The notes under the pieces were generated by a model, which saw only the letters and a list, made by a program, of their open reading frames with translations, had not been told where the DNA came from and did no database searches. Shown here in pieces: positions 7,233 through 14,874 of a stretch of 59,110 nucleotides of DNA. The DNA is taken from positions 1-59,110 of the IMG/VR virus record IMGVR_UViG_3300027600_000049; one strand, written 5' to 3'. The translations under genes and the position numbers were made by a program. The DNA is from a virus. How positions within the stretch are numbered: position 1 is the first letter of the stretch; each line of letters opens with the position of its first letter.

Positions 7233-7492
7233 GCTTCCATCTCATTCTCGGCATCGGTGCCGTGTTCCATCAATTCAATGTTCCTGCGCTCGGTGTATTC
7301 CTCACGCAATTCGGCATCGGTTTGGTTGTCATAGCCAACAAATCCACAACGCAGAATTTCGCAAATCCAACCTTTCATGTAATTTCTATCCAAGTCTTCC
7401 AAATCATCGTCCAGCAAAATGCTGATGATTTCATCGCTGGTTAATTCGTCTGCTGGCAAAGAAAAAATTGTGTCAAATGATTCGATTTTCAT
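7229..7492 (-). CDS. Hypothetical acidic protein, 87 aa
   Basis: Very acidic (ILLDDDLEDLD, EREE and ENEMEA patches). Such acidic small phage proteins can mimic DNA or bind host proteins, but nothing specific is recognised. ATGA-type overlaps on both sides. Confidence 0.6.
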   Translation of the reverse strand: MKIESFDTIFSLPADELTSDEIISILLDDDLEDLDRNYMKGWICEILRCGFVGYDNQTDAELREEYTERRNIELMEHGTDAENEMEA

Positions 7493-7674
7493 GGCTTGCT
7501 TTCTGGGTAAAGTTCATGGGCTACTGTTCGGATGGTTGCATCGGTAACACCATTTTTGTAGTCGTGCGATGCCTTGAGGTAGACAAGCACCGACAGTGCT
7601 TGCTCGTCTGTCAAGTCCTGGCGTACATATTGAATGTCAAAGATGCCCCACTTGAGATCAATTAGTTCGCTCAT
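7489..7674 (-). CDS. Hypothetical protein, 61 aa
   Basis: Not recognised; LTDEQALSVLVYLKASHDYK suggests two helices. Coupled by 4-base overlaps to the genes before and after. Confidence 0.6.
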   Translation of the reverse strand: MSELIDLKWGIFDIQYVRQDLTDEQALSVLVYLKASHDYKNGVTDATIRTVAHELYPESKP

Positions 7675-8189
7675 TCGTCACACTCCTCTATTCCCATTTC
7701 GTCAGAAATGTCGTGCGGCACACCATCTTTTGATATGTCATAGCAGTCATCTTGACCATCGATCCATCGACCACAAAAATCCATTCCAGGCTCGTAGTAA
7801 TAAGCTGTGATCGTGTAGCCCAAGGCTTTCAGCTTGGCGTATGCGGCGCAGGGCGGCGACCATGCGCTATCAAAGCCAACAGAAAAAGATTTGTTTGTGA
7901 CTATGGCATCATCACCATAGGATGGATCACGACCCACATCCCACTTCGTACCCCATTCAGCGACCCGATAGTCGTACCAATGGGCATAACCATACTTTTC
8001 TAAGTTGGCTGCGACCTTGGCTTTGTTCTCATCATCTCCTGCGTTGCTTGCTTCTGTTTCAATCAGTTCGGAGGGACAGGGGATCATGGTCTGTAAAAAC
8101 TTGCCAGAGTTCCAAGCTTTTGCTGCTTTTTTAATCTTGGCAGCATTGGGGTGGCTGATCGTCATTGTGTTGTTGCACCAGTTCGGCAT
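7671..8189 (-). CDS. YubB/DUF1281-like ferredoxin-fold protein, 172 aa
   Basis: MPNWCNNTMTISHP at the start, EWGTKWDV in the middle and FDSAWSPP are the marks of the DUF1281/YubB family found on plasmids and phages, thought to adopt a ferredoxin-like fold. The role is unknown; the family is often carried with antirestriction or other early accessory genes. GGAAA upstream of the ATG at 8189. Confidence 0.85.
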   Translation of the reverse strand: MPNWCNNTMTISHPNAAKIKKAAKAWNSGKFLQTMIPCPSELIETEASNAGDDENKAKVAANLEKYGYAHWYDYRVAEWGTKWDVGRDPSYGDDAIVTNKSFSVGFDSAWSPPCAAYAKLKALGYTITAYYYEPGMDFCGRWIDGQDDCYDISKDGVPHDISDEMGIEECDE

Positions 8190-8201
8190 GATATTTTTCC
8201 T

Positions 8202-8375
8202 TTAAATGATAATTTCGGATGAACCACTAACCTCACGCACATAGGTCACACCTTCGCTGTGTTCGGTGTAGTCTGTGAGGTTTTCGTTTACGGCTATTTC
8301 GTAAGCTGCATGAATGTCTGCGGCTTCGACTTCATACTCTCGGATGAATGTCTCGTGTATCAGGAATGAGGGCAT
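8202..8375 (-). CDS. Hypothetical protein, 57 aa
   Basis: MPSFLIHETFIREYEVEAADIHAAYEIA is compatible with a small beta-alpha-beta fold. The start at 8375 is set by AAGGAACACATC immediately upstream, a leader shared nearly word for word with the genes starting at 8758, 9071, 9301 and 11334. Confidence 0.65.
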   Translation of the reverse strand: MPSFLIHETFIREYEVEAADIHAAYEIAVNENLTDYTEHSEGVTYVREVSGSSEIII

Positions 8376-8386
8376 GATGTGTTCCT

Positions 8387-8758
8387 TCAATATTCGGATG
8401 GCAGCATATGAGTCCAAGCGATGCCGTTGTAAACGGCAAAGGTCTTGAATTCATCCATTGGGAAATCTGTGAATGGGATGTACTGGGTCATCCAGATCGT
8501 GCCGTTGCCATCGTCTAGCGTCAGTTCGGCATCGTCTGCACCACTCACTTTTTTCAGTTTGGCGCACACAAATTCGGTGTTTTCATTTAGTCCCTGAGTG
8601 GTCAGATGTGAATCGATGGCATCGAATAACCAAAAAGCCCCAGCGGTTTCGGCTACATATTGGGTGCCATCGGTCAAAACTGATCGGGTCAGGGGCGACC
8701 ATCTATAAAATTTGTCCGAACCTGTGAAGTGGGAGAGGTCGAGTTCTGTTTTTTGCAT
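8387..8758 (-). CDS. DUF6876-like phage protein, 123 aa
   Basis: LDLSHFTGSDKFYRW, then LTDGTQYVAETAGAFWLFDAI, LTLDDGNG and YIPFTDFPMDEF match a family (DUF6876) common in phages and integrative elements. The function is unknown. Start at 8758 chosen because AAGGAACACATC precedes it. Confidence 0.8.
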   Translation of the reverse strand: MQKTELDLSHFTGSDKFYRWSPLTRSVLTDGTQYVAETAGAFWLFDAIDSHLTTQGLNENTEFVCAKLKKVSGADDAELTLDDGNGTIWMTQYIPFTDFPMDEFKTFAVYNGIAWTHMLPSEY

Positions 8759-8768
8759 GATGTGTTCC

Positions 8769-9071
8769 TTAGTTGTGGTGGGCAAGGGCTGCGGGTCGGA
8801 TGCTGTCAAGCATGGCAAGGGCTGAGGTGTGCTGCCGTTCGACTGCGGGCTTGGTGCATCGTGCGGATTCGGAAATAAGCTGCTGGCTGAAATCTTTGAA
8901 TGGTTCGTACACAAAGAAAATGCCATCTCGTTTGCCGACCTTGGCAGTGGTGGTAATGTTTCCATCATGCCGTTTCATGGTGGTCAGGCAGATGTGCAAG
9001 TTATCGGCTAGCGGGGTCATGGTTTCTGCCATCCAGGTGCCGTAATGTGATTTTTTAATCGTGGTGTTCAT
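8769..9071 (-). CDS. Hypothetical protein, 100 aa
   Basis: Starts MNTTIKKSHYGTWMAETMT after GAGGAACACC. The N-terminal half looks like a beta sheet and the C-terminal half like a helix with several Ser/His residues. Not recognised. A one-mismatch copy of the recurrent dyad lies at 8951-8964. Confidence 0.65.
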   Translation of the reverse strand: MNTTIKKSHYGTWMAETMTPLADNLHICLTTMKRHDGNITTTAKVGKRDGIFFVYEPFKDFSQQLISESARCTKPAVERQHTSALAMLDSIRPAALAHHN

Positions 9072-9133
9072 GGTGTTCCTCTGTTTAGGCGAAATTGCCT
9101 CCCAAACCCTGCACGCAGGGCTTGAAAAGTCTT

Positions 9134-9301
9134 TCACAAATCCAGGGCGTAATCCTCTAAGCTTGTCACTAGCCCATCGAAATCTTCGGATGATCCGAGT
9201 AGGCTGGCGAGGGTGTACACAATGGTTCTGTCGTATTCTTCGCATAGGCTTTCGAGGTATTCCCTGCGGTTTGCAAAGCCATTAATTTGGTATTCGTTCA
9301 T
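9134..9301 (-). CDS. Conserved small phage protein, 55 aa
   Basis: MNEYQINGFANRREYLESL, then YTLASLLGSSEDFDGLVTSLEDY, is a recurrent small phage family with an SEDFDGLV signature. Function unknown. AAGGAACACC lies just ahead of the ATG. It is the first gene after a 98-base non-coding gap, so a promoter may lie there. Confidence 0.7.
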   Translation of the reverse strand: MNEYQINGFANRREYLESLCEEYDRTIVYTLASLLGSSEDFDGLVTSLEDYALDL

Positions 9302-9399
9302 GGTGTTCCTTTCAATTGTTCGGATGGTATCAGGTAGGTTATGGGCTAACCTGTCAGGCAGTATCGGGGTTGTGTTGCTGCCTGTCTAATGAATTTTTT
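9302..9399. promoter_or_regulatory. Intergenic gap with inverted repeat in the leftward operon
   Basis: The only sizeable gap in the operon. AGGTTA (9336-9341) and TAACCT (9347-9352) form an inverted repeat, possibly an operator. A TGTTGCTGCCTGT block (9373-9385) repeats the one at 12062-12074 upstream of the operon, so both may be related control sequences. No clear -35/-10 pair was found. Confidence 0.35.
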
Positions 9400-9579
9400 C
9401 TATTGGTTTTGGGTTTCTGATAGTCGGGCTTCGGTTCGTCCCTGCTCAATCAGGCGGCGGGCTTCGATCTTAAAATCGATGTGTTCTGATTCGATCATGT
9501 GGCGCAGGGTCTGGGCTGGGGTCTTTCCTTTTTCAAAGGAAAACCCAGCGTTAATGTATTCTGCTGGGGTGTAGTTCAT
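9400..9579 (-). CDS. Hypothetical protein, 59 aa
   Basis: MNYTPAEYINAGFSFEKGKTPAQT begins the protein; the rest is a charged helix (HMIESEHIDFKIEARRLIEQ). Its ATG overlaps the upstream stop. Not recognised. Confidence 0.6.
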   Translation of the reverse strand: MNYTPAEYINAGFSFEKGKTPAQTLRHMIESEHIDFKIEARRLIEQGRTEARLSETQNQ

Positions 9580-9827
9580 GGGGTGCCTTTGATCTGGTTA
9601 ATGAGTTTTCTGGCGTGGGCGTGGGTCGGGTGGTTGTGGTGGGCGATATGAAGGGTCAGCAAATCATGGGCGACTGCTAATAACTCAGCGGCTTGTTTTT
9701 CTAGTCGTTCCGCATCGCTTTCGAATTGGTGCATTGAGTGGACAGAATGCCGGAGAAAATTTTTAGATTCTTCTCTGTTTATTTTTGCCAGTGCCAAAAG
9801 GCTAGCGGCTTGGGCTTGGGGTGTCAT
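9576..9827 (-). CDS. Hypothetical helical protein, 83 aa
   Basis: All-helical, His-rich near the end (LHIAHHNHPTHAHARK). The ATG at 9827 follows GAAAGGT. Coiled coil likely; His clusters could bind metal but no known motif is present. Overlaps the next gene by 4 bases. Confidence 0.55.
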   Translation of the reverse strand: MTPQAQAASLLALAKINREESKNFLRHSVHSMHQFESDAERLEKQAAELLAVAHDLLTLHIAHHNHPTHAHARKLINQIKGTP

Positions 9828-9838
9828 GGGTCTACCTT

Positions 9839-10129
9839 TCAAAATAGAGGGCGGGTGGTGTCGGCTGCTGGGGCTGCGGGCGAGTGTTGCAGGGTGTAGG
9901 CTGCGGCTTCCTCGGGCTGGTGGTGATCGGCATCGGCTCGGGGCTCAAAATCCCCTGTTGTGCCGTTCCAATAGTGCGTTTTGTGCGGTTCCACTTTGAA
10001 GTGATGCGCTACCTGCAAAACCTCGGCGGCGGTTCGTTTGTAGTCGCAAAGGGGGGATTCTCTGAAAATCAGGCACCAGCCATGGGGTGAGTGGGACAGA
10101 TAGCATTGGGGGGTGTCGGTGGGTTTCAT
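9839..10129 (-). CDS. Hypothetical protein, 96 aa
   Basis: Starts MKPTDTPQCYLSHSPHGWCL. The ATG at 10129 overlaps the upstream stop, and GGAAG in the upstream gene's last codons serves as its ribosome site. The C-terminal 35 residues are Ala/Pro-rich and probably disordered. Function unknown. Confidence 0.6.
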   Translation of the reverse strand: MKPTDTPQCYLSHSPHGWCLIFRESPLCDYKRTAAEVLQVAHHFKVEPHKTHYWNGTTGDFEPRADADHHQPEEAAAYTLQHSPAAPAADTTRPLF

Positions 10130-10293
10130 TGGCTTTGCTTCCATTCATTGCAGGGTCTGCGGCTCATGTAATAGGTCGCAGAGGGGTCGGCTATGCGGTA
10201 TTCGATTAGCATGGCTCGGGCTTCCTTGATTGTGTCGAATTGATCGACTGTTTCAAGCTGGCGGCTGCTGTCTCGGCGTTGGATATAAATCAT
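10126..10293 (-). CDS. Conserved small phage protein, 55 aa
   Basis: MIYIQRRDSSRQLETVDQF, then EARAMLIEYRIADPSATYYMSRRPC, belongs to a widespread small phage family with a YxxSxRPCxxW end. It is probably a compact beta-alpha protein of unknown role. ATGA overlaps on both sides. Confidence 0.7.
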   Translation of the reverse strand: MIYIQRRDSSRQLETVDQFDTIKEARAMLIEYRIADPSATYYMSRRPCNEWKQSQ

Positions 10294-10745
10294 GCGGGCA
10301 CCTGTTCAAGCGTGGCGGCGGCTTCCGTCATGGCTGCTGCCTGGGCTGCAAGGCGGGCGGCTCGGGTCTTTAATTCGGCTCGGTAATGTTTCCAGGTGTC
10401 GGTGTCGTAGTGCTTTGAATAGTATTTTTCAGCGGCTGCGCTGGTGCTGGTGCATTCGTCAAAGCTGGGGCGAAATACGGCGCACCCGAATAAATCAAAA
10501 ATGACAACCCGAAAACCTCGGCGGCTTTTGTCGTGTTCGGTTGCTACACTTTCGACAATCTTAAAAAATAGTCCGTCATCGGTGGGGCGGGCTGAAATAA
10601 TCCTAGAACCGAAAAAGCGGAGGGTGTCATCGTTCACATAATGGGTGCGTCCGTTTAGGTTCTGCTGTGCGTTGCGTTTTGGGTCGCTGGATTTGTGTCC
10701 AAATAATTCGACATTGGCGGCGGTGCTGATAGTCTTGGGGCTCAT
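10290..10745 (-). CDS. Conserved phage hypothetical, 151 aa
   Basis: Contains THYVNDDTLRFFGSRI and an Ala-rich C-terminal helix (RAARLAAQAAAMTEAAATL). Phage proteins beginning this way (THYVNDDTLRFF) are common in early accessory operons without assigned function. Confidence 0.65.
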   Translation of the reverse strand: MSPKTISTAANVELFGHKSSDPKRNAQQNLNGRTHYVNDDTLRFFGSRIISARPTDDGLFFKIVESVATEHDKSRRGFRVVIFDLFGCAVFRPSFDECTSTSAAAEKYYSKHYDTDTWKHYRAELKTRAARLAAQAAAMTEAAATLEQVPA

Positions 10746-10747
10746 GG

Positions 10748-11071
10748 TTATCCTTTGATGATGTTGGCGGCTTTGAATGCTGCCGTCCAGTATTTGGCGG
10801 CTCGGGGTGCATTGCGGTGGGAATAGTGCAAGCTGTAGATGGTTTCTTCCCCTGTTTGGTAGTCGGGCTCACTTTCCCCTGATAACCACTCATCGGGGCT
10901 GCCAGAGGCGGGCGAACAACTAGCGGCGGTGAAACCTTCCATTCGTATCAGGCGCAACAGTTCGCGGAAAGTGTAGGGTTCATCTTCGAAAATAAAACCC
11001 TGCTCTTCTGCCTCTCCGTTTTCTATGCTTTCGGGCGTGTAGGTTTCGAATGTTTTGGATATGAGAATCAT
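10748..11071 (-). CDS. Conserved phage hypothetical, 107 aa
   Basis: The pattern YTFRELLRLIRMEGFTAASCSP, then PDEWLSGE and YSLHYSHRNAPRAAKYW, matches a frequent small phage family (the SPDEWL signature) of unknown function. Coupled upstream by a 4-base overlap. Confidence 0.7.
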   Translation of the reverse strand: MILISKTFETYTPESIENGEAEEQGFIFEDEPYTFRELLRLIRMEGFTAASCSPASGSPDEWLSGESEPDYQTGEETIYSLHYSHRNAPRAAKYWTAAFKAANIIKG

Positions 11072-11334
11072 TCTGTTGTCCCTTCAAAGCGTGGCAAGCG
11101 GCGGACAAAGCTATCACTATTGGTGAATTTTTCGGTAATGTTTACAGTCCATCCCTGCCCCTTGGCTGCGTCCAGGTATAACCCTGCATCGCAGTCTTCT
11201 TCTAAAAATGCACGGCTGCCGGAGTGGTAGCTATAGCGGCTCGGGGTAATGTGCAAAGCGTCCAGGTCGGCGAAATCAACCTCTAACCAGCCGTGGCTGG
11301 GGTCGGCGTGAAATATTAATTTTTTGGTGCTCAT
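11068..11334 (-). CDS. Conserved phage hypothetical, 88 aa
   Basis: HADPSHGWLEV...ITPSRYSYHSG...LEEDCDAGLYLDAAK is typical of a short phage family tied to early operons, probably a single beta-rich domain. AAGGAACACC precedes the ATG. No function known. Confidence 0.7.
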   Translation of the reverse strand: MSTKKLIFHADPSHGWLEVDFADLDALHITPSRYSYHSGSRAFLEEDCDAGLYLDAAKGQGWTVNITEKFTNSDSFVRRLPRFEGTTE

Positions 11335-11738
11335 GGTGTTCCTTTGAGTTGTTTAAGCTTGCGGAGTTGTTGACCGATCCCTAAACCTGCAAGCGGGCGG
11401 CTAAGGGTGGGGAATAGGTGGGCGATGGGGTCGGCGTAATGCTTACCCGCTAGGATGGTTGCGGGCTCAGCGTCCAGGCGTGCGGCTTTGATCTGTTCGC
11501 AAACCATTTGCCCCCAGGTTTTACGCTGGGCGGGTTTCATGCTGGCGAGATATTCATCATAGGGGTCGGTGATTGTGTTGGGGTGAATAAGTCCGTGCTT
11601 TGCGGAGAGAATCCAAAAGGCGCAGCCTTGCAGCCTTGCTATTTCTCGGGCGGCTTTGAATGCTTGCCCCTGGTACAAATCAGCGGCTGGGGCAGCGTGG
11701 GGCAGTTTGGTCATGCTGCAAGCTATAAAGTAATTCAT
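11331..11738 (-). CDS. DUF6884-like protein, 135 aa
   Basis: ACSMTKLPHAAPAADLYQGQAF, then AFWILSAKHGLIHPNT and DPYDEYL, fit the DUF6884 family. Its members occur in phages and mobile elements and share an SAKxGL plus PYD signature. The activity is not established. Coupled to neighbours by 4-base overlaps. Confidence 0.75.
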   Translation of the reverse strand: MNYFIACSMTKLPHAAPAADLYQGQAFKAAREIARLQGCAFWILSAKHGLIHPNTITDPYDEYLASMKPAQRKTWGQMVCEQIKAARLDAEPATILAGKHYADPIAHLFPTLSRPLAGLGIGQQLRKLKQLKGTP

Positions 11739-11911
11739 GCGAACAAATCCGTTTGGGTGGTTTCTTCTGTGGGCGGTGCTTGGTTGCGCTCGTGGGCGAT
11801 TAGCAGCAAGCGGCGTTTTAACTGTGCGGGTGTTAATTCACGGCTCGGGTGCTGTTCCGATTCGGCTAGTTCTTTATATGCTTGTTTTAGTAGTGCGGCT
11901 GTGTTCGTCAT
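11735..11911 (-). CDS. Hypothetical protein, 58 aa
   Basis: MTNTAALLKQAYKELAESEQ, then helix LTPAQLKRRLLLIAHERN and a disordered Thr-rich tail. Not recognised. Its TGA overlaps the next ATG. Confidence 0.6.
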   Translation of the reverse strand: MTNTAALLKQAYKELAESEQHPSRELTPAQLKRRLLLIAHERNQAPPTEETTQTDLFA

Positions 11912-11921
11912 GGTTTGCCCT

Positions 11922-12044
11922 TTAAATTAATTCGGCGTGGGCGTGGATGCCTTGGCTGCGGAGGTGGTAAACCATCGCAATAGCTTCAGCGTATGGCATG
12001 GGCTCGGATGGTTTGCGATAGCTTGCAATTACTCTATACATCAT
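11922..12044 (-). CDS. First gene of the leftward operon, 40 aa
   Basis: MMYRVIASYRKPSEPMPYAE, then AIAMVYHLRSQGIHAHAELI. AAAGGAC precedes the ATG at 12044. Being promoter-proximal, it may be expressed very early. It is probably a single beta-alpha-beta unit; not recognised. Confidence 0.55.
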   Translation of the reverse strand: MMYRVIASYRKPSEPMPYAEAIAMVYHLRSQGIHAHAELI

Positions 12045-12170
12045 GGCGTTGTCCTTTCGTTTGTTGCTGCCTGTTATATTCACTCACTACCTCACAGGTA
12101 GAACGCTGATTGTCAATGGGGTGTTGACAATGCGTCCAATGATATGTTTTTATCGGTTTAGCGGGGGTGA
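12045..12170. promoter_or_regulatory. Divergent control region between leftward and rightward operons
   Basis: CTACCT CAC AGGTAG (12087-12101) is a perfect palindrome with a 3-base centre, likely an operator. TTGTCAA (12110-12116) and TTGACAA (12124-12130) form an inverted repeat that places a TTGACA -35-like box on each strand. No matching -10 box was found for either at 16-18 bases, so the leftward promoter's exact place is unsure. Confidence 0.5.
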
Positions 12171-12199
12171 TTGATTTTCCCTATCTGTTCCCATATACT
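12171..12199 (+). promoter_or_regulatory. Sigma-70-type promoter for the head operon
   Basis: TTGATT (12171-12176), a 17-base spacer and TATACT (12194-12199). This predicts a start near 12206, giving a leader of about 27 bases before the terminase small subunit. Confidence 0.6.
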
Positions 12200-12232
12200 G
12201 CGGGCATCTAAACAAAGCGAAGCGGAGCAGCC

Positions 12233-12958
12233 GTGCATAAGTTATCCAGGAAAGCTATCAATGAAGGATTAGACCAAGTACCAATGGCTGAGATACTTGG
12301 TGTAAGCGTTTCCAAGGGATTAACACACAAGCAAAAGACATTCGCTAAAGAGCTTGCCAGGGGAACCACGAAGGCGGAAGCATATCGCAGGACATATAGC
12401 AGCACAGCTAAACCCAAGACTGCCGGAGACGCAGGTTATAGGCTCTCAACCGATCCCCGAATATCTCAGGAAGTAGATGCCTATAAGTTAGCGTTAGAGG
12501 CTGCGAAACATAGAACACCAGAAGCTTTGCGACAGTTAGTTATCAAAACCTTGGTTGATGTAGCTATATCCCCTGACACAAAAGACAGCGTTAAGGTTCA
12601 AGCGGTTAAGGTGCTCGGCACTGTGGTCGAGGTCGGTGCCTTCCTGGAGAGGCGTGAGGTTATCAATACCAATAGCAGCACTCAGGCAAAGGCTCAGCTA
12701 CTAGAACAACTCAGGGCAATAATGAAGGGCAACGCAGTGGATGCAATAGAGGTAGACGCTGACAGCTTGCTAGCAGAACTGACCCCTGAACCGCTGGAAA
12801 CGCTGCCAGCCGACACCCACCCAGAGCCCACCACCCGAACTGACGAAGCGGAGTCCCAAGTCCTCAAACATACTATTCCACTCAAACGAACTCAAAAATT
12901 TGCCAGTGATAAACAAACCCCCATACAGGAAGACCCCCCCCATGAAAAGTTTGAATAA
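12233..12958 (+). CDS. terS: Terminase small subunit, 241 aa
   Basis: DNA-recognition subunit of the packaging motor. Residues about 24-75 form a helix-turn-helix region of the terminase small-subunit type (GLTHKQKTFAKELARGTTKA, then EAYRRTY). A long helical oligomerisation region follows, then a Pro/Thr-rich tail. Its place just before the large subunit supports the call. Start GTG at 12233 with GGAG 6 bases ahead; an ATG at 12284 is the alternative. Its end overlaps the winged-helix gene by 17 bases. Confidence 0.85.
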   Translation: MHKLSRKAINEGLDQVPMAEILGVSVSKGLTHKQKTFAKELARGTTKAEAYRRTYSSTAKPKTAGDAGYRLSTDPRISQEVDAYKLALEAAKHRTPEALRQLVIKTLVDVAISPDTKDSVKVQAVKVLGTVVEVGAFLERREVINTNSSTQAKAQLLEQLRAIMKGNAVDAIEVDADSLLAELTPEPLETLPADTHPEPTTRTDEAESQVLKHTIPLKRTQKFASDKQTPIQEDPPHEKFE

Positions 12959-13271
12959 GGGGGTGGGGGGTACCAAAAAAATTTTTAACAAGCGGATGAT
13001 TCCACGGCCTAGTGATATGACGTATGAGGAGTGTATGGAGATAGAGATGAGTCCTATGCAGAACGAAGTTTTTTTAGTGATTGATGAGTGGTGGAAGAAG
13101 TACCACTATGCACCCACGTTGAGGGATATTGCGTATATACGTGGAAAGATGGGTCTGGCAAATACGAAAAGGTTAGTAGACAGGTTAGTAGACCTTGGTG
13201 TTGTGAAGAAGATAGAGAAGAGAGGTAGGACGGTCAGGCCTGTGTATATTAGGTTCAGGGACTTGGAATGA
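12942..13271 (+). CDS. LexA-like winged-helix DNA-binding protein, 109 aa
   Basis: FLVIDEWWKKYHYAPTLRDIA, then GLANTKRLVDRLVDLGVVKKI, closely follows the winged-helix pattern of the LexA N-terminal domain (helix, PT-hinge, recognition helix, wing). There is no S24 peptidase half, so it would not self-cleave on DNA damage. It may regulate head genes or aid packaging. Start uncertain: ATGs at 12942, 12996 and 13017 are all possible and none has a strong ribosome site. It lies between the two terminase genes and directly before a dense dyad array (13276-13366), its most likely target. Confidence 0.7.
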   Translation: MKSLNKGVGGTKKIFNKRMIPRPSDMTYEECMEIEMSPMQNEVFLVIDEWWKKYHYAPTLRDIAYIRGKMGLANTKRLVDRLVDLGVVKKIEKRGRTVRPVYIRFRDLE

Positions 13272-13275
13272 TGCG

Positions 13276-13366
13276 TTGTAAGAATACTGTAAGGTGGAAA
13301 CGTTACCACCTTACGCAAAACTTACGTAAGGATGTTGTAAGGTGGTAACGTTTCCACCGAAACTTA
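13276..13366. promoter_or_regulatory. Dense dyad array upstream of the large terminase gene
   Basis: Holds two exact 16-base copies of the window-wide dyad in opposite orientation, GTGGAAACGTTACCAC (13294-13309) and GTGGTAACGTTTCCAC (13342-13357), with centres 48 bases apart. Seven GTAAG/CTTAC elements surround them, including the palindrome CTTACGTAAG (13321-13330) midway. The first copy extends to a 26-base dyad flanked by GTAAG and CTTAC. It is likely a protein-binding site; operator or packaging-initiation site are both possible. Confidence 0.75.
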
Positions 13367-13376
13367 CAAGGAAGAT

Positions 13377-14867
13377 ATGAAGCTTGAGCAGTTGATTGAT
13401 AAATTGGAGCCGCATGAGTATGAGAAGTTCATGGCTCAGGTGATGGAGTATCGCGGTGCTGTGGAAAGAGAAAAGGCTCAAGATGGGTTTATGAATTATG
13501 TGAAGATGATGTGGCCTGGATTTGTGAGTGGGAGACATCATGCTTTGATGGCTAAGAAATTTGAAGACATTGCCAGCGGGAAAATTAAGCGGGCTATTAT
13601 TAATATGCCGCCTCGGCACACTAAGTCGGAGTTTGCTTCTTATCTACTACCGTCTTGGTTCCTGGGGAAGTTCCCTAATAAGAAGGTCATTCAGTGTTCT
13701 AACACGGCGGATCTAGCTGTTGGCTTTGGCCGTAAGGTTAGAAACCTTGTCGGCTCAGAACAGTATGCAAAAGTGTTTCCGAACGTAGCATTGAGACAAG
13801 ACAGTAAAGCAGCAGGTAGGTGGGCCACCAATGGAGGAGGTGAGTATTTCGCTATTGGCGTTGGGGGAACGGTAACGGGTAAGGGCGCGGATCTATTGAT
13901 TATTGATGATCCGCACTCGGAACAAGAGGCTGCTTTAGCGGCTGGGGATCCGTCTGTTTACGATAAGGTATATGAGTGGTACACCTCTGGCCCTCGGCAA
14001 CGTTTACAACCTGGGGGGTCTATTGTAATAGTGATGACCCGCTGGGGGGATAGAGATCTAACTGGTAGAGTCATTAAGGATGCAGCAGGTAGAGATAAGG
14101 GTGAGGAGTGGGAGATCATTGAGTTGCCTGCTATCATGCCGTCAGGAAAACCTCTGTGGCCTGAGTTCTGGAGTTTTGAAGAGCTGTCTGCTCTAAGGGA
14201 GGAACTTCCGGCTGCTAAGTGGAACGCCCAGTATCAGCAGAACCCAACGGGCGAAGAGGGTGCAATTGTTAAACGGGAATGGTGGAAGAGATGGACAAAA
14301 GAGGATCCACCTGTTTGTCAATTTATTATTCAGAGTTGGGACACGGCGTTTACGAAGAATGAGCGAAGTGACTATTCGGCGTGTACGACTTGGGGTGTGT
14401 TTTATTTGAATGAGAATTCTGACGATGCGAACATTATTTTGCTGGATGCGTTTAAGAAGCGAATGGAGTTTCCTGAGTTGAAGGAAAAGGCCCATCAGAA
14501 TTACACGTACTGGGAGCCAGATGCGTTTGTAATTGAAGCGAAAGCAGCGGGTAGCCCGTTGATATTTGAGTTGAGACAGATGGGGATTGTGGTCAGTGAA
14601 TACACGCCCAGTAGAGGTAACGACAAGTTTGTGCGGATCAATTCAGTTGCTGATTTATTTAGTTCGGGTAAAGTGTGGGCACCTGAGACAAGATGGGCTG
14701 ACGAATTGATTGAAGAGATGGCGGCGTTTCCAAATGCGCCCAATGATGACTTGGTGGATTCTTCTACTCAAGCATTGATCAGGTTCCGCCAAGGTGGGTT
14801 TTTAAGGCTGGCTTCCGATGAACGGGAAGAGCTTAGAAGCTTTCGCAGAAAACACGCTTACTATTGA
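13377..14867 (+). CDS. terL: Terminase large subunit, 496 aa
   Basis: ATPase and nuclease of the DNA packaging motor. ATPase domain: Walker A-like PPRHTKSE at 78-85 (a Thr where most have Gly), then Walker B LLIIDD at 173-178. RNase H-type nuclease: SWDTAF (Asp322), VIEAKA (Glu387) and NDDLVD (Asp457/458). The length is normal for the family. AAGGAAG lies upstream of the ATG at 13377. Confidence 0.95.
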   Translation: MKLEQLIDKLEPHEYEKFMAQVMEYRGAVEREKAQDGFMNYVKMMWPGFVSGRHHALMAKKFEDIASGKIKRAIINMPPRHTKSEFASYLLPSWFLGKFPNKKVIQCSNTADLAVGFGRKVRNLVGSEQYAKVFPNVALRQDSKAAGRWATNGGGEYFAIGVGGTVTGKGADLLIIDDPHSEQEAALAAGDPSVYDKVYEWYTSGPRQRLQPGGSIVIVMTRWGDRDLTGRVIKDAAGRDKGEEWEIIELPAIMPSGKPLWPEFWSFEELSALREELPAAKWNAQYQQNPTGEEGAIVKREWWKRWTKEDPPVCQFIIQSWDTAFTKNERSDYSACTTWGVFYLNENSDDANIILLDAFKKRMEFPELKEKAHQNYTYWEPDAFVIEAKAAGSPLIFELRQMGIVVSEYTPSRGNDKFVRINSVADLFSSGKVWAPETRWADELIEEMAAFPNAPNDDLVDSSTQALIRFRQGGFLRLASDEREELRSFRRKHAYY

Positions 14868-14874
14868 GGTTTAA

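Noticed and set aside
12942-13271. LexA-like protein as an SOS or lysogeny repressor
   Set aside because: Only the winged-helix half is present, there is no S24 peptidase, and no integrase or excisionase is seen in the window.
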